DNA of 32,011 nt from an uncultured Bacteroidales bacterium (GCA_947303335.1 CAMYYB010000021.1:1-32011), one strand, 5' to 3'; counted from the stretch's first letter, positions 20,262-29,134 are shown. Notes: generated from the letters alone by a model not told the origin. Numbers and translations: made by a program.

Positions 20262-22919
20262 TTATAGCGAATCGCCCGCCTCGTCGGCACCCTCCTTGGC
20301 CTGTTGTTCAAGCTCGAGTTTACCAAAGCGGAAGGTGATGCCTGCCGAGATATAGCGGCTGTTCAGCATCTTGTTGGTGCTGTTGGTCAGGTAGTACGGG
20401 TTGTAGTTCTCGCTGGTGGAGCCGTATTTAGCACCCCAATTGAAGATGTCCTGCACGTTGACAAACACCGACACCTTGCGTTTGAAGAAGTCGCTGCGCA
20501 ATCCCATATTGAGGAAATAGCGTGCGCCACGGGTGCTCATCAGTCCCAAGGTGGGCGAGCTGTAGTTGGCAGCCGCAGTCAACTGAAGCTGGTCGAACAG
20601 CTTGGCCCAGGCATTGACACGCACGCTCCACGACCACTTGTCGCGTTCATCGACTTGATGCACACCGTTGCGGTCATACTCCATGTGGTAGCCGTAGTCG
20701 TAGACGTTGGCATAAAGGCGCACGTTGAAGAAGCCCGTAGGACGATAGGTCATGTTGAGCGAGGCACCGTAACGCCACGAACTGCCCATGTTGTAAGGCA
20801 TGGAATAGCTCACCACGCGATCGAGGTAGTCGTCGTATTCCGAGTCGGTCAGCGAGCTAATCTCGTTGGTGCTCCAGCGTCCGTAGGCCTCAAGACCGAT
20901 ATTGCCGAAACGGTCGAAGTATTTCTGCCATCCGGCTTCCATGTTGTGGGTATACGAGTCTTTCAATCCATTGGGATTGCCCACGCTGTAGCTGTCGTCA
21001 CCATAGCTGCGGAAACGTGTGACTTGACTATAGCCCGGACCTGTTGCACGCAGTGAGTAGTTGAGTTTCCAGTTATGCATACTCTCGGTGCGGTAAGTCA
21101 AGTGGATGGAGGGGCGCAGATGCACGCGCCAATAAATACTGTCGTCGGCAAAGGGCATATTGCTTTGGAAGTCAAAGGCGGTGCGTTCCGACTCCAAGCC
21201 CAATCCCGTACTCAGAGTGAAGCCACCCCAACGGTGTGTCCAATTGACATCAGCCCCGACGCTCGTCTCTAAATCTTTCAACTGATAGGTACGCAAATAG
21301 TCAATCGACCTTACGGTGTCGCCTGTGGGACTGATGGAGTCGATATAGCGGCTATAGTTGTTGCTGGTCTTGCGATGGTCAGCACGCAGGCCGTAGCTCA
21401 GCTCGCCGTCTTCGCTGTAGGGACGGTTGTAGCGCACATCAAGGTCGCCACCAAAGCTATTGGCTTTCGACAGCAGGTAGCGATGCTCGTCGAGGTCGGT
21501 ATAGACATCGTACATCCTATTGTACCATTGCTCGTTGGCGTTGTTCGAGAGGGTGGTGTTCAGCCCGATGCGGAGGTTGTGTCCGTTTTTGTCAAACTTC
21601 TTGGTGTAATCGGCACCAATATGACCAAATATTGACCGGTCATCGGTATTGCTGTTGGTGGTGTCGATGTACAGGGTCGAATACGGGATAGCATCCTCTG
21701 GATAATAGTAATAGGTCTGTCGTTGTGAACGAAGTGCATCGTTGAAACCTCGGTTATAGAAACCGCCACCATCAAACGAAATCTCGCTGGTGGAGTCGAT
21801 TTCATAATTGATACCCATGAAGACGTTGGCGGAATATCGGCGATTCGAGCTGGTCTGAGAGGTGGTGTCAGCCCAGGTGTTGACATACTCGCCTTCGTGC
21901 TCCTCGTCGTCGCGACGTTGCAAAGCCCACGAGTCGGAGCTGCTGCGCCTGTCGCTGTAACGGCCCGAGGCAAACAGGTTGATACTGACTTTCTCCTTCT
22001 TCCACATATAGCTCACCCAAGGCGAGACGAAAGGCTGGTTGGAACCATTAACGCCAAAACTGACAAATTGGTTGCTCTTGATATGGGCTGAGGTGACGAT
22101 GTTGATGACGGCCTCTGCATCGGTGGCGTATTTAGCCGAGGGATTGGTAATGGTCTCAATGCGGGCAATCGCGTTGGCGGGAAGGGTCTGAAGGTAGGTC
22201 TTCAGGTTCTCCTCTGTGAGCTTCGAGGGCTTGTCGTTAATCCAAATCTCCACGCTGGAGACACCTCTTAAAGTAATGTTGCCTTCCACATCGACCTCCA
22301 CGCCCGGGGCGTTCTGCAAGGCATCTTCGGTGGTGCCGGTCTGTATGGACGGGTCTTCGCTGACGTTATAGACCAGTTTCTCTCCTTCCATCGCATAAAG
22401 CGGACGTTCAGCCGTGATGGTCACCTCGTTGAGGGCTGTCGAGCTTTCCACCATTTTGATGACACCAAGGTCGGTATTGTTAGTCACGCGGAAAGGAATG
22501 GCTCGGTTGCCGTAGCCGATGGCCGATATGCGAAGCACCATAGGACCCTGTGGTATTCCATTGAGTTCGAAACGTCCGTCGATATTGGTGGCGGTGCCTT
22601 TCACAAACTCCTGGTCCACCGAGTCAAGCACAGCCACGTTGACGTAAGGAAGCGGCTCTTGGGTAATGGAGTCGCGCAGATAACCTACGACAACGAAAGT
22701 GTCGCCTTCGCGGACGCGCTTTTTCTGGCGCACAGTGGACATATTTTGGTCACGGTTCCATTCAGGATTGCCCCCTGGTGGACGTCCAGGAGGTCTTCCC
22801 CCTGGGAATCTGCCTCCTGGAGGCGGACCGCCCCCCGGAGGTTGCGCTTGGACGTTCAACACAGCAAAAGCAACAAGAGCCAAAAGGCTTAAGACTTTCA
22901 AAAACTTGGATTTTTTCAT
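20262..22919 (-). CDS. TonB-dependent-receptor-like outer-membrane beta-barrel protein
   Basis: The protein has 885 aa from the ATG at 22919, which gives a standard signal peptide (MKKSKFLKVLSLLALVAFAV...QAQ); an earlier in-frame Met would lie at the promoter. A Pro/Gly-rich stretch (PPGGGPPPGGRFPGGRPPGR) follows directly. Next come a carboxypeptidase-regulatory-like Ig fold (GYLRDSITQEPLPYVNVAVL, NIDGRFELNGIPQG), a plug domain (ALNEVTITAERPLY, DALQNAPGVEVD, GNITLRGVSSVEIWINDKPS) and a long barrel, ending GITFRFGKLELEQQ. This is the OMP_b-brl_3 type of Bacteroidota barrel without an obvious SusD partner. Ligand is unknown. Confidence 0.9.
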   Translation of the reverse strand: MKKSKFLKVLSLLALVAFAVLNVQAQPPGGGPPPGGRFPGGRPPGRPPGGNPEWNRDQNMSTVRQKKRVREGDTFVVVGYLRDSITQEPLPYVNVAVLDSVDQEFVKGTATNIDGRFELNGIPQGPMVLRISAIGYGNRAIPFRVTNNTDLGVIKMVESSTALNEVTITAERPLYAMEGEKLVYNVSEDPSIQTGTTEDALQNAPGVEVDVEGNITLRGVSSVEIWINDKPSKLTEENLKTYLQTLPANAIARIETITNPSAKYATDAEAVINIVTSAHIKSNQFVSFGVNGSNQPFVSPWVSYMWKKEKVSINLFASGRYSDRRSSSDSWALQRRDDEEHEGEYVNTWADTTSQTSSNRRYSANVFMGINYEIDSTSEISFDGGGFYNRGFNDALRSQRQTYYYYPEDAIPYSTLYIDTTNSNTDDRSIFGHIGADYTKKFDKNGHNLRIGLNTTLSNNANEQWYNRMYDVYTDLDEHRYLLSKANSFGGDLDVRYNRPYSEDGELSYGLRADHRKTSNNYSRYIDSISPTGDTVRSIDYLRTYQLKDLETSVGADVNWTHRWGGFTLSTGLGLESERTAFDFQSNMPFADDSIYWRVHLRPSIHLTYRTESMHNWKLNYSLRATGPGYSQVTRFRSYGDDSYSVGNPNGLKDSYTHNMEAGWQKYFDRFGNIGLEAYGRWSTNEISSLTDSEYDDYLDRVVSYSMPYNMGSSWRYGASLNMTYRPTGFFNVRLYANVYDYGYHMEYDRNGVHQVDERDKWSWSVRVNAWAKLFDQLQLTAAANYSSPTLGLMSTRGARYFLNMGLRSDFFKRKVSVFVNVQDIFNWGAKYGSTSENYNPYYLTNSTNKMLNSRYISAGITFRFGKLELEQQAKEGADEAGDSL

Positions 22920-22941
22920 TGTTTTCGAGGATTTTAGGCGG

Positions 22942-22949
22942 CAAAGATA
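22942..22949 (-). promoter_or_regulatory. Bacteroidota -7 promoter element for the 885-aa barrel protein
   Basis: This is an exact TATCTTTG on the minus strand, 22 bases before the ATG at 22919. Confidence 0.55.
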
Positions 22950-23005
22950 CACAAAATTCCGTCAACGGCACAGCCTTTTGAACCCATTTTTTTTCCACAA
23001 CAGGC

Positions 23006-24925
23006 TCAATATTTATAGTTTACCATCACTTCGAAACTCCTTCCCGGCATAGCACGCCAGATGACGTTTTGATAGTCGGTGTTGAACAGGTTGTTGCAGC
23101 GTAGCTCAATATGGAACTTCCAGATTTGCCTGCCCAAGGCAACATGATGAAGGGTGTAGGGATTCAAGGGGAACGACTCCTCGTCAGCATACGAGGTGCT
23201 GCGCCGCCCGGTCATTTCCAAGGTGTAGCTCCCGTTCCATTGCTTCCATTGGGCATTGAGGAAGAGGTTGCCATGATGGCGCGGAATGTAGATAAGCTGT
23301 TTGCCATTGATGCCCTGTTGTTGGGCTTCTTCACTCTCGTCGGTGGTGACGGTGAAGACGTAGTTGCCTGACAGTCCCACCTTCCAGTCTCCGACGACGA
23401 CCGAAGTGCTGATATGGTTCTCAATTCCCCGGGCAAAGACCATCGCCACGTTCTCTGGTACCCAGTAGCGGTAGAAACTGGGTTTCCATTGTATCCAGTT
23501 CTTTACCCGTGAGAAGTAACCGCCAATGCGGATGTCCAACTTGGCGCCATCTTCATCGGCGTGAAAGCCCAAAGCCAAGTCGAGGGTGCGACCGTTCTCA
23601 GGCAACAGGTCGGGATTGCCGCCCGGATACCAATACAGGTCGTTCAGCGAGGGGTTACGGTAGTTGTGGCTGTAGCCCAAGGTCAGCACATAGTAGTCCA
23701 GGAAATGGTATGAGAAGGTGGCGGTGGGAAACAGTCCCATAGGCTTGCCGTCGGTGAAGTCGTATCGTGCCGTGAGGCTGAGATTGGCCTGCTTGAAAGG
23801 CTCGCCGTTGATGGCTGCGTAGGCCGACACCATGTTGCGTTTCTTCATCCCCTCGTAATTGTTCGACCACACCCGCTCGTTGTCCCATTGCAGCTTGGCT
23901 TTCAGATTCCAGCTTTTGTAGAGCTGCTGTTCCAAGTTGGCAATCTGATGCAACACAAGTGCTTTGTTGGTGGAATTGATGCCCGTCACCACTTGATAAG
24001 TGTCAGGATTGCGAACTTCAAGGAAATACCGTTGGTTCTCAATGAAAGCCGCTGACTTCAGCTGTAGGCTTCCCGTAGACCAGAAGAATTTGAAGGCGAT
24101 GAAGTTGCGTGAGAAGTTGTCCCTGGTCCATTCCTCGAAGTTCTTGTTGCTAACGTTGGTCATGATGGGCGGAAGGTTACGGTGGTTCCATTGGTTCCAC
24201 GACGAGGCGCTAATGATGCAGTTTTTCAACAGCAGGCTGACCTCTGGCATCACGCCATAGTCAACGAAGTCGGCGTTGCGCTGCTTCATGTGTTCTGGAG
24301 GAAATACGCCTGTGTTATAGTATTCGAAATCATTGTCCGACGAGTTGCGGTAGGCCTTCACGCGGAACGAGAACTTCTTGCCATAGTGGCCTACAGTGGC
24401 AAAGCTGCCCAAAGTGTTGAAGCTACCGTAGGTCTGCTTCAGGTCAATGAGCCAGCCATCGCCAAAGTGGTTACTGTTGTCAATGTTGACCGACCCTCCC
24501 AGTCCTCCGCTGTTACTTGAGGTGCCGCTGCCCCAGTTGAGGCTGACATCGTCGATGAGAAAGACGGGAATAGTACTGAAGTCGACCTGCCCAAGACTTG
24601 GTGCATTGAGCTGAAAGCCGTTCCACAGCACCAACGTATGACTCGCTGTAGTTCCCCTGAACGAAGCCGTCGACACGCCACCCGGTCCATAGGTCTTGAT
24701 GAAGACAGGGCTGTGCTGAATAAGCAGGTCAGACAATGTAGCTGTACTTTTAGACTTCAGAATGATGGTATCCAACTTTCTCGAAACCAATGGCTTCACT
24801 GCCTCAACTCTGTCACGCTCCGCCGTCACCTCGACGGTTTTTAGCGTAATAGTATCCTGAGCCCAGAGTGATGAGGTCAAAATACAAAACCATATCAAGA
24901 TGCAATATCGACGAAACTTAGTCAT
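23006..24925 (-). CDS. TonB-dependent receptor, BtuB/CirA-like
   Basis: The protein has 639 aa with a signal peptide (MTKFRRYCILIWFCILTSSLWA). There is no N-terminal Ig-like domain; it goes straight to a TonB-box-like start (TITLKTVEVTAERDRVEAV). The plug has LSDLLIQHSPVFIKTYGPGG, VSTASFRGTTASHTLVLWNG and SGTSSNSGGLGGSVNI. The barrel has the late motif YSHNYRNPSLNDLYWYPGGN with PDLLPE, a signature of cobalamin/siderophore-type receptors, and ends in an aromatic residue (MVNYKY). It probably imports a small metal complex or cofactor with TonB. No cobalamin riboswitch was recognised upstream. The 80-base gap to the next barrel gene shows no terminator, but that gene has its own promoter. Confidence 0.9.
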   Translation of the reverse strand: MTKFRRYCILIWFCILTSSLWAQDTITLKTVEVTAERDRVEAVKPLVSRKLDTIILKSKSTATLSDLLIQHSPVFIKTYGPGGVSTASFRGTTASHTLVLWNGFQLNAPSLGQVDFSTIPVFLIDDVSLNWGSGTSSNSGGLGGSVNIDNSNHFGDGWLIDLKQTYGSFNTLGSFATVGHYGKKFSFRVKAYRNSSDNDFEYYNTGVFPPEHMKQRNADFVDYGVMPEVSLLLKNCIISASSWNQWNHRNLPPIMTNVSNKNFEEWTRDNFSRNFIAFKFFWSTGSLQLKSAAFIENQRYFLEVRNPDTYQVVTGINSTNKALVLHQIANLEQQLYKSWNLKAKLQWDNERVWSNNYEGMKKRNMVSAYAAINGEPFKQANLSLTARYDFTDGKPMGLFPTATFSYHFLDYYVLTLGYSHNYRNPSLNDLYWYPGGNPDLLPENGRTLDLALGFHADEDGAKLDIRIGGYFSRVKNWIQWKPSFYRYWVPENVAMVFARGIENHISTSVVVGDWKVGLSGNYVFTVTTDESEEAQQQGINGKQLIYIPRHHGNLFLNAQWKQWNGSYTLEMTGRRSTSYADEESFPLNPYTLHHVALGRQIWKFHIELRCNNLFNTDYQNVIWRAMPGRSFEVMVNYKY

Positions 24926-24941
24926 AGAATCAAATTGGCTG

Positions 24942-24949
24942 CAAAATTA
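24942..24949 (-). promoter_or_regulatory. Bacteroidota -7 promoter element for the TonB-dependent receptor
   Basis: This is an exact TAATTTTG on the minus strand, 16 bases before the ATG at 24925. Confidence 0.55.
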
Positions 24950-24989
24950 CGTTTTACGTCTGACATTTCCTTTGTGAAATTGTATTTTC

Positions 24990-25183
24990 AATGAAAATAA
25001 TTCACATCTTTGGTTCGAACTATTGGATGAAGGCCACCGAATACAACCTCCTAACCCTCGTTGTGAACGTTTGCACGGTTCCTATAACTGCGGTTGCATG
25101 CCTATACCTTTCCTCAGCAAAATGCCGGGAAGCGATATGGACTTTCACACCCATAAAAGGTGGCATGAAAGCATCCTTTTTTT
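24990..25183 (+). ncRNA. Candidate small RNA or leader ended by an intrinsic terminator
   Basis: The gap between the divergent receptor and dGTPase genes (24926-25221) has no convincing gene but has a strong terminator-like structure on the plus strand. GGA-CTTTCA-CACC (25139-25151) pairs with GGTG-TGAAAG-TCC (25159-25176) and is followed by seven T (25177-25183). No plus-strand gene lies upstream to be terminated. A 71-codon open frame from 24991 runs through the terminator and has no recognisable protein features. The 5' end is a guess and no clear promoter was found. Alternatives are a leader or attenuator. Confidence 0.3.
25139..25183 (+). terminator. Intrinsic terminator-like hairpin upstream of dgt
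   Basis: The stem is GGA/TCC, CTTTCA/TGAAAG and CACC/GGTG with small bulges on the 3' side, a CATAAAA loop and a T7 tract. It lies 21 bases before the dgt promoter element. Confidence 0.6.
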
Positions 25184-25203
25184 CGATGTATGAAGATTTT
25201 GGT

Positions 25204-25211
25204 TAGTTTTG
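25204..25211 (+). promoter_or_regulatory. Bacteroidota -7 promoter element for dgt
   Basis: This is an exact TAGTTTTG on the plus strand. It lies 25 bases before the ATG at 25237 and only 10 before the ATG at 25222, which favours the later start. Confidence 0.55.
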
Positions 25212-25236
25212 CAGCATCAAAATGGAAAAGCATCCC

Positions 25237-26565
25237 ATGACACACACACCAATGAACTGGAACGACTTACTCTCCAACAAACGCTATGCGCAGCCGCACA
25301 AGAGCAGCGACATCCGCAGTTCTTTCCAACGCGATTACGACCGTATCATCTTTAGCAGCCCTTTCCGCCGTTTGGAGAACAAGACTCAGGTGTTTCCCCT
25401 GCCAGGCGCACAGATGGTACACAACCGCCTGACCCACAGCCTTGAAGTGGCCAGCGTAGGTCGCAGCATTGCCTGCCGCACAGTGGAGCAACTGGCTCTA
25501 CAGCACCCTGAACTGAAGGAACGGCAATCGGACATCGAGACCATTGTGGCGGCAGCCTGCCTCGCCCATGACCTCGGCAACCCACCCTTCGGACACTCGG
25601 GCGAGGACACTATCAGCAGCTTCTTCAAGGATGGCAAAGGCAAAAGTCTGGAAAACCTCGTTAAACCCGAGCAATGGAGCGACCTCATCGCCTTTGAGGG
25701 CAACGCCAACGCTTTCCGTCTGCTAACCCACCAGTTCAAGGGTCGGCGTGCCGGCGGCTTTTCGCTCACCTCGGCCACCCTTGCCACCCTACTGAAATAC
25801 CCCTACCCTTCCTTTAATAAAGGCAACCGCAAGAAATACAACGTCTTCCACTCCGAAACCGATGCTTTTCTGGAAGTGGTTAACGAATGCGGCATCCCTC
25901 GCGTGGATGCAGAGCATCTGGTATATGCCCGCCATCCGTTGTCTTACATGATGGAAGCCGCAGACGACATCTGCTACCTCGTCTTGGATATGGAAGATGC
26001 CCACAAACGCGGCATCATCAGCACCGAAGTCATCGAAAGTTGCTTCGTCTCCTTCTTCAACGAGAAGCGCGACAAAGCTTTCTTCAACCACAAGGAGAAG
26101 GTGTACTGCGAGGTGAGCGATGTGAATGAACGCATGGCATTCCTACGCGCCACCCTTATCAACAAGCTGGTCAACTGTGTGAGTAACATCTTTGTGAAGT
26201 ATTATGACAGCATCATGGAAGGCCTCTTTGAGAAAAGCCTCATTGCTCACCTGCCTGAATATGAGAAAAATGCGCTGGACATCTGCCGAAACGAGTCGGT
26301 CAGGCTTATCTACCGCCATCCTTCCGTCATCAAAATCGAGTTGACCGGATTCAACGTCATCGGGACGCTGTTGGAGAATTTCACCGACGCTGTGCTGAAT
26401 CCAAGTACACCTTATAATAAAAAACTGCTCTCCCTCATCCCTGAACAATTCAAAACTGAGAGCGACGACACTTATGCCAAACTGCAGTCCGTCATCGATT
26501 TCATCTCCAACATGACCGACCTCTATGCTGTGCAACTTTACAAAGACCTGAGAGGAATCGACTGA
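25237..26565 (+). CDS. dgt: dGTP triphosphohydrolase (dGTPase)
   Basis: The protein is about 442 aa. It removes triphosphate from dGTP and so controls the nucleotide pool. HD-domain metal ligands are visible: His in HNRLTHSLEVASVGRS, His-Asp in AACLAHDLGNPPFGHSGED, and a later Asp in MEAADDICYLVLDMEDAHK. FQRDYDRIIFSSPFRRLENK is the conserved N-terminal signature. Three Met codons could start it (25222, 25237, 25252). 25237 fits the spacing seen for other promoters here, while 25252 (MNWNDLL) fits remembered Bacteroides homologues. The stop overlaps the next gene's ATG by one base (TGATG), so the two are coupled. Confidence 0.93.
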   Translation: MTHTPMNWNDLLSNKRYAQPHKSSDIRSSFQRDYDRIIFSSPFRRLENKTQVFPLPGAQMVHNRLTHSLEVASVGRSIACRTVEQLALQHPELKERQSDIETIVAAACLAHDLGNPPFGHSGEDTISSFFKDGKGKSLENLVKPEQWSDLIAFEGNANAFRLLTHQFKGRRAGGFSLTSATLATLLKYPYPSFNKGNRKKYNVFHSETDAFLEVVNECGIPRVDAEHLVYARHPLSYMMEAADDICYLVLDMEDAHKRGIISTEVIESCFVSFFNEKRDKAFFNHKEKVYCEVSDVNERMAFLRATLINKLVNCVSNIFVKYYDSIMEGLFEKSLIAHLPEYEKNALDICRNESVRLIYRHPSVIKIELTGFNVIGTLLENFTDAVLNPSTPYNKKLLSLIPEQFKTESDDTYAKLQSVIDFISNMTDLYAVQLYKDLRGID

Positions 26566-28046
26566 TGAAGAGGACTTTGCTTATCGTTTACCTGTTGTTC
26601 AGCGGTCTGGTCGCTTTTGCGCAGAAGTCCTATCTGATTGCAGCCCCCAACCCTAACGACACTGCCTTCCTGAAAGCGCAATGCCGTAAAGCAGGTATAG
26701 ACTTGGGGCTAACGGTATTGGCCAACCGTATCCCTACGGATAGCCGACTCGTCACACCCAAACCCTCGGAACACCTATTAAAACAAGGCATCTTGAAACT
26801 GCAACTGCCTATGGACGAGAAGCAAGATGAGTTTGCCGTGTACCGTTCCGATCTATTCGACCGACCAGCATACATCAATGTGCTTCAAATCGACGAAGAG
26901 CTGATTACCTACCGGACGACAGAACGTTCAGGCGACATCCAACTGATTTACGGCTGCACGCGCGGAGCATTCGGGACGAAGAAATCGGCACATTCGAAAG
27001 ACGCAACAGTCTACAAACTTTGGGACACCCCTGAACGCACCCTCCTCCCCGACCTTGAGCAACAAAACCTAATGGCCCAAGCCGAAGCCCATAGGTTGGC
27101 AAAGACCAATTATCCTTTGCTTATTTTCAACGATTTGAAAAGTTATGCTTACATTGAGGGCGATGCCGCCATAGGCAGTCTCCTCGACACGATGCGCAAA
27201 TACAATCCCGACAAGCTCATTCAAGGCGATCTGCTCAGTCCAGCCTCCCAACGCTATTTGGACCGCATCAACGAGAACCAACTCTGGAATGCGACGATGC
27301 GAACCAAAATCGTGGAGACTCTCGCTGTAAAGCTGGAATTCTATCACAGTCACCAGATGCCTTGGATGATAGGAAACTTTCAGGTTCATCTCGCCGACAA
27401 GAACCAACCCGCCACCACGATGGAAGAGTTAGAGTGGTTCCTCAGCCAAGCCGCCGCTTTCGATGCAGGCTTCGGCCTCGACTTCAGTGCGGAGACGATG
27501 CGACACCATGGGCTGACGGAAGCGATGCTCAATCAAGTCAACTTATGGGAAACAATGCGGCTCAGCGGAGCCTTCAACGAGGAAGTGAAGAATCAATTAA
27601 AAGACCCCTTCGGCAACTGGCACCTTGAAAAGATAGACGACAGCACCTGGCACCTCTATCCGCTTCATATCTCGCGCCAATACCGTTGCTCTTCCTGCGA
27701 GGAGCATTGGGAATGGTATAGTCCTTTCAAGAGCCGCTTTGCCATGAGAATCAGCGTTGAAGGAAAAGGAAGCGTCAGTGAATTGAGTTTCCGCACGTCC
27801 AACGGCATCCTTTACTTCCCCTGCTCAATCGAAGCCGGGCAACACTTGCTCTATGGCTTCGATGGAAAGGTCTATCTCACCGACGGCAACTATAACATTT
27901 TGGAAGAAATGGTTCCACAAGGTGTCTCCTACCTTGACGAAGGCACGTCGGAAGTGTCGTTCACCTACGAGGCACAAAGCGAAAGCAAGAAGCAACCCCA
28001 AGTGACAGTACGCTACTTCACCCAAGGGAAGAATCTGATAGAATGA
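26565..28046 (+). CDS. Exported protein of unknown function
   Basis: The protein has 493 aa with a signal peptide (MKRTLLIVYLLFSGLVAFA, then QKSY). I do not recognise the family. The N-terminal third alternates strands and helices and includes YINVLQIDEELITYRTT and YGCTRGAFGTKKSAHSKDA. The middle is helical with several Trp and His residues (KLEFYHSHQMPWMIGNFQVH, FDAGFGLDFSAETMRHH). The last third is strand-rich with a CxxC pair in YRCSSCEEHWEWY. The middle could be a TIM-barrel or glycosidase-like fold followed by a beta-sandwich, but this is a guess. It is translationally coupled to dgt and probably periplasmic. No terminator with a T-tract follows; a hairpin repeat lies just past the stop. 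Confidence 0.8.
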   Translation: MKRTLLIVYLLFSGLVAFAQKSYLIAAPNPNDTAFLKAQCRKAGIDLGLTVLANRIPTDSRLVTPKPSEHLLKQGILKLQLPMDEKQDEFAVYRSDLFDRPAYINVLQIDEELITYRTTERSGDIQLIYGCTRGAFGTKKSAHSKDATVYKLWDTPERTLLPDLEQQNLMAQAEAHRLAKTNYPLLIFNDLKSYAYIEGDAAIGSLLDTMRKYNPDKLIQGDLLSPASQRYLDRINENQLWNATMRTKIVETLAVKLEFYHSHQMPWMIGNFQVHLADKNQPATTMEELEWFLSQAAAFDAGFGLDFSAETMRHHGLTEAMLNQVNLWETMRLSGAFNEEVKNQLKDPFGNWHLEKIDDSTWHLYPLHISRQYRCSSCEEHWEWYSPFKSRFAMRISVEGKGSVSELSFRTSNGILYFPCSIEAGQHLLYGFDGKVYLTDGNYNILEEMVPQGVSYLDEGTSEVSFTYEAQSESKKQPQVTVRYFTQGKNLIE

Positions 28047-28049
28047 AAA

Positions 28050-28118
28050 AGTTTGGTGCCGCCAAACTGGGAGTTCGCCACAAGCAAACTGGGAGTTTGG
28101 TGCCGCCGAAGTAACTCC
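28050..28118. repeat. GTTTGGTGCCGCC / AAACTGGGAGTT interspersed repeat pair
   Basis: GTTTGGTGCCGCC occurs at 28051-28063 and 28095-28107, and AAACTGGGAGTT at 28064-28075 and 28086-28097. The first copy forms a 7-bp hairpin (AGTTTGG/CCAAACT, 28050-28068) four bases after the upstream stop codon. The rest of the 28047-28311 gap shows only a promoter element. Confidence 0.65.
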
Positions 28119-28244
28119 GAATCCTCCGAGGCCATGATTCAAATCGCCTTCTCAATAATCATGCTTAACAAATTATCGAATTGGATTTTAAACAGACTCT
28201 ATGATTCTTTCTTGAATTATCCACTATATATGAAGGAATTTGTG

Positions 28245-28252
28245 TACTTTTG
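28245..28252 (+). promoter_or_regulatory. Bacteroidota -7 promoter element for the flavodoxin-family gene
   Basis: This is an exact TACTTTTG on the plus strand, 59 bases before the ATG at 28312. The intervening leader is A-rich. Confidence 0.5.
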
Positions 28253-28311
28253 CATTCAACCAAAGAAATAGAGTAAAAATAGATAATCAGTTCACAAATA
28301 CCACATCATAA

Positions 28312-28959
28312 ATGAAAAAAATCATCATCATCGACGGAGGCCCGCGCGCTACCTTCAACACGGCCTCCATGCTCAAGAAATTCGCTGAAGGAGCCAGTTC
28401 CGTCAGTAACGAAATCGAAGTGAAAACGGTGCGCCTCTATGCCCTCGACTACAAAGGCTGCATGTCGTGCATGGCCTGCAAAATCAAAGGCAAAGCCTCG
28501 AATGTATGCAAGTTCAAGGATGCTTTGACTCCTATTTTGGAGGAGATTGCGCAAGCTGACGGCTTGGTATTAGGTTCGCCTAACTATTTCGGCGAGATTA
28601 CTGGACAGATGCGGGCTTTCTTGGAACGTTTGGCCTTCCCGTGGCTCTCCTACAACGACTACAGCATCACCGCCCAAAAGCGGATGCCTGTGGTATTGGT
28701 GGAGACGCAAAACGGAGGTGTAGGTGGCAGCAACTGCAATGGCTACGGCACTATGGAGCCTTGCATTGCCAAAGCCCTCGGACAGCCGGAAAAACTGTTT
28801 GCCAACAACACCTACCAAGTGAAGAACTACACCAACTTCGAGTTGGGAGGTTTTTCGGAGGAAGCCAAACGCAAATATCGCGAGGAGCACTGGGAAGAAG
28901 ACCTGCAAAAGGCTTTCGATGCTGGCAAGCGTATGGCGGAAATGATTATTAAGGCATGA
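28312..28959 (+). CDS. Flavodoxin-family NAD(P)H-dependent (iron-sulfur) flavoprotein
   Basis: The protein has 215 aa. The N-terminal strand and phosphate loop (KKIIIIDGGPRATFNTASML) and GSPNYFGEITGQMRAFLERL mark the FMN-binding flavodoxin-like fold of the NADPH-dependent FMN reductase group. A cysteine set, CMSCMACK (Cys50, Cys53, Cys56) plus Cys66, matches the position of the [4Fe-4S] motif of iron-sulfur flavoproteins, so it may carry a cluster. It likely acts as a cytoplasmic electron-transfer protein or reductase; the partner is not known. Its position before rex fits a redox role. The stop codon overlaps a 19-codon open frame (ATGA). Confidence 0.85.
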   Translation: MKKIIIIDGGPRATFNTASMLKKFAEGASSVSNEIEVKTVRLYALDYKGCMSCMACKIKGKASNVCKFKDALTPILEEIAQADGLVLGSPNYFGEITGQMRAFLERLAFPWLSYNDYSITAQKRMPVVLVETQNGGVGGSNCNGYGTMEPCIAKALGQPEKLFANNTYQVKNYTNFELGGFSEEAKRKYREEHWEEDLQKAFDAGKRMAEMIIKA

Positions 28960-29015
28960 CGAGAAAGCTTGTACTGATTTTGGCATTAGCCTGTCCGTTC
29001 AGCCTCTTAGGATAA
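28956..29015 (+). pseudogene. 19-codon frame that looks like a truncated signal peptide
   Basis: The ATG overlaps the flavoprotein stop by 4 bases, the arrangement used by real coupled genes in this window. The peptide MTRKLVLILALACPFSLLG is a plausible signal sequence but stops at once. It is more likely the leftover start of a lost exported protein than a working micropeptide. Confidence 0.35.
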
Positions 29016-29088
29016 GCCCTGCTTTCATTATTGAAATATTTCATTGTCTTCATCAATCTGAAACACAATAATATATAAACGATTCCAT

Positions 29089-29134
29089 AATTAGTGCATT
29101 TTTTTGATACAGCATATCAGAAAATGCACTAATT
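29089..29134. promoter_or_regulatory. Nested palindrome over the rex promoter, probable operator
   Basis: Perfect 14-bp arms AATTAGTGCATTTT (29089-29102) and AAAATGCACTAATT (29121-29134) flank a loop that contains a second dyad, TGATA-CAGCA-TATCA. The right arm overlaps the -7 element of rex. It does not match the known Rex operator (TTGTTAA-type half-sites), so the binder may be another regulator. It could also fold in RNA as an AT-rich hairpin. Confidence 0.6.

Noticed and set aside
25012-25021. GGTTCGAAC as the T-loop of a tRNA
   Set aside because: No acceptor stem, anticodon arm or D-arm fits around it in either direction.
24991-25206. 71-codon plus-strand open frame
   Set aside because: It runs through a strong terminator hairpin and into the dgt promoter, with no protein features.
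24926-25221. Cobalamin riboswitch upstream of the BtuB-like receptor
   Set aside because: I could not find the conserved B12-box or core helices on the minus strand; the receptor's promoter lies only 16 bases before its start.
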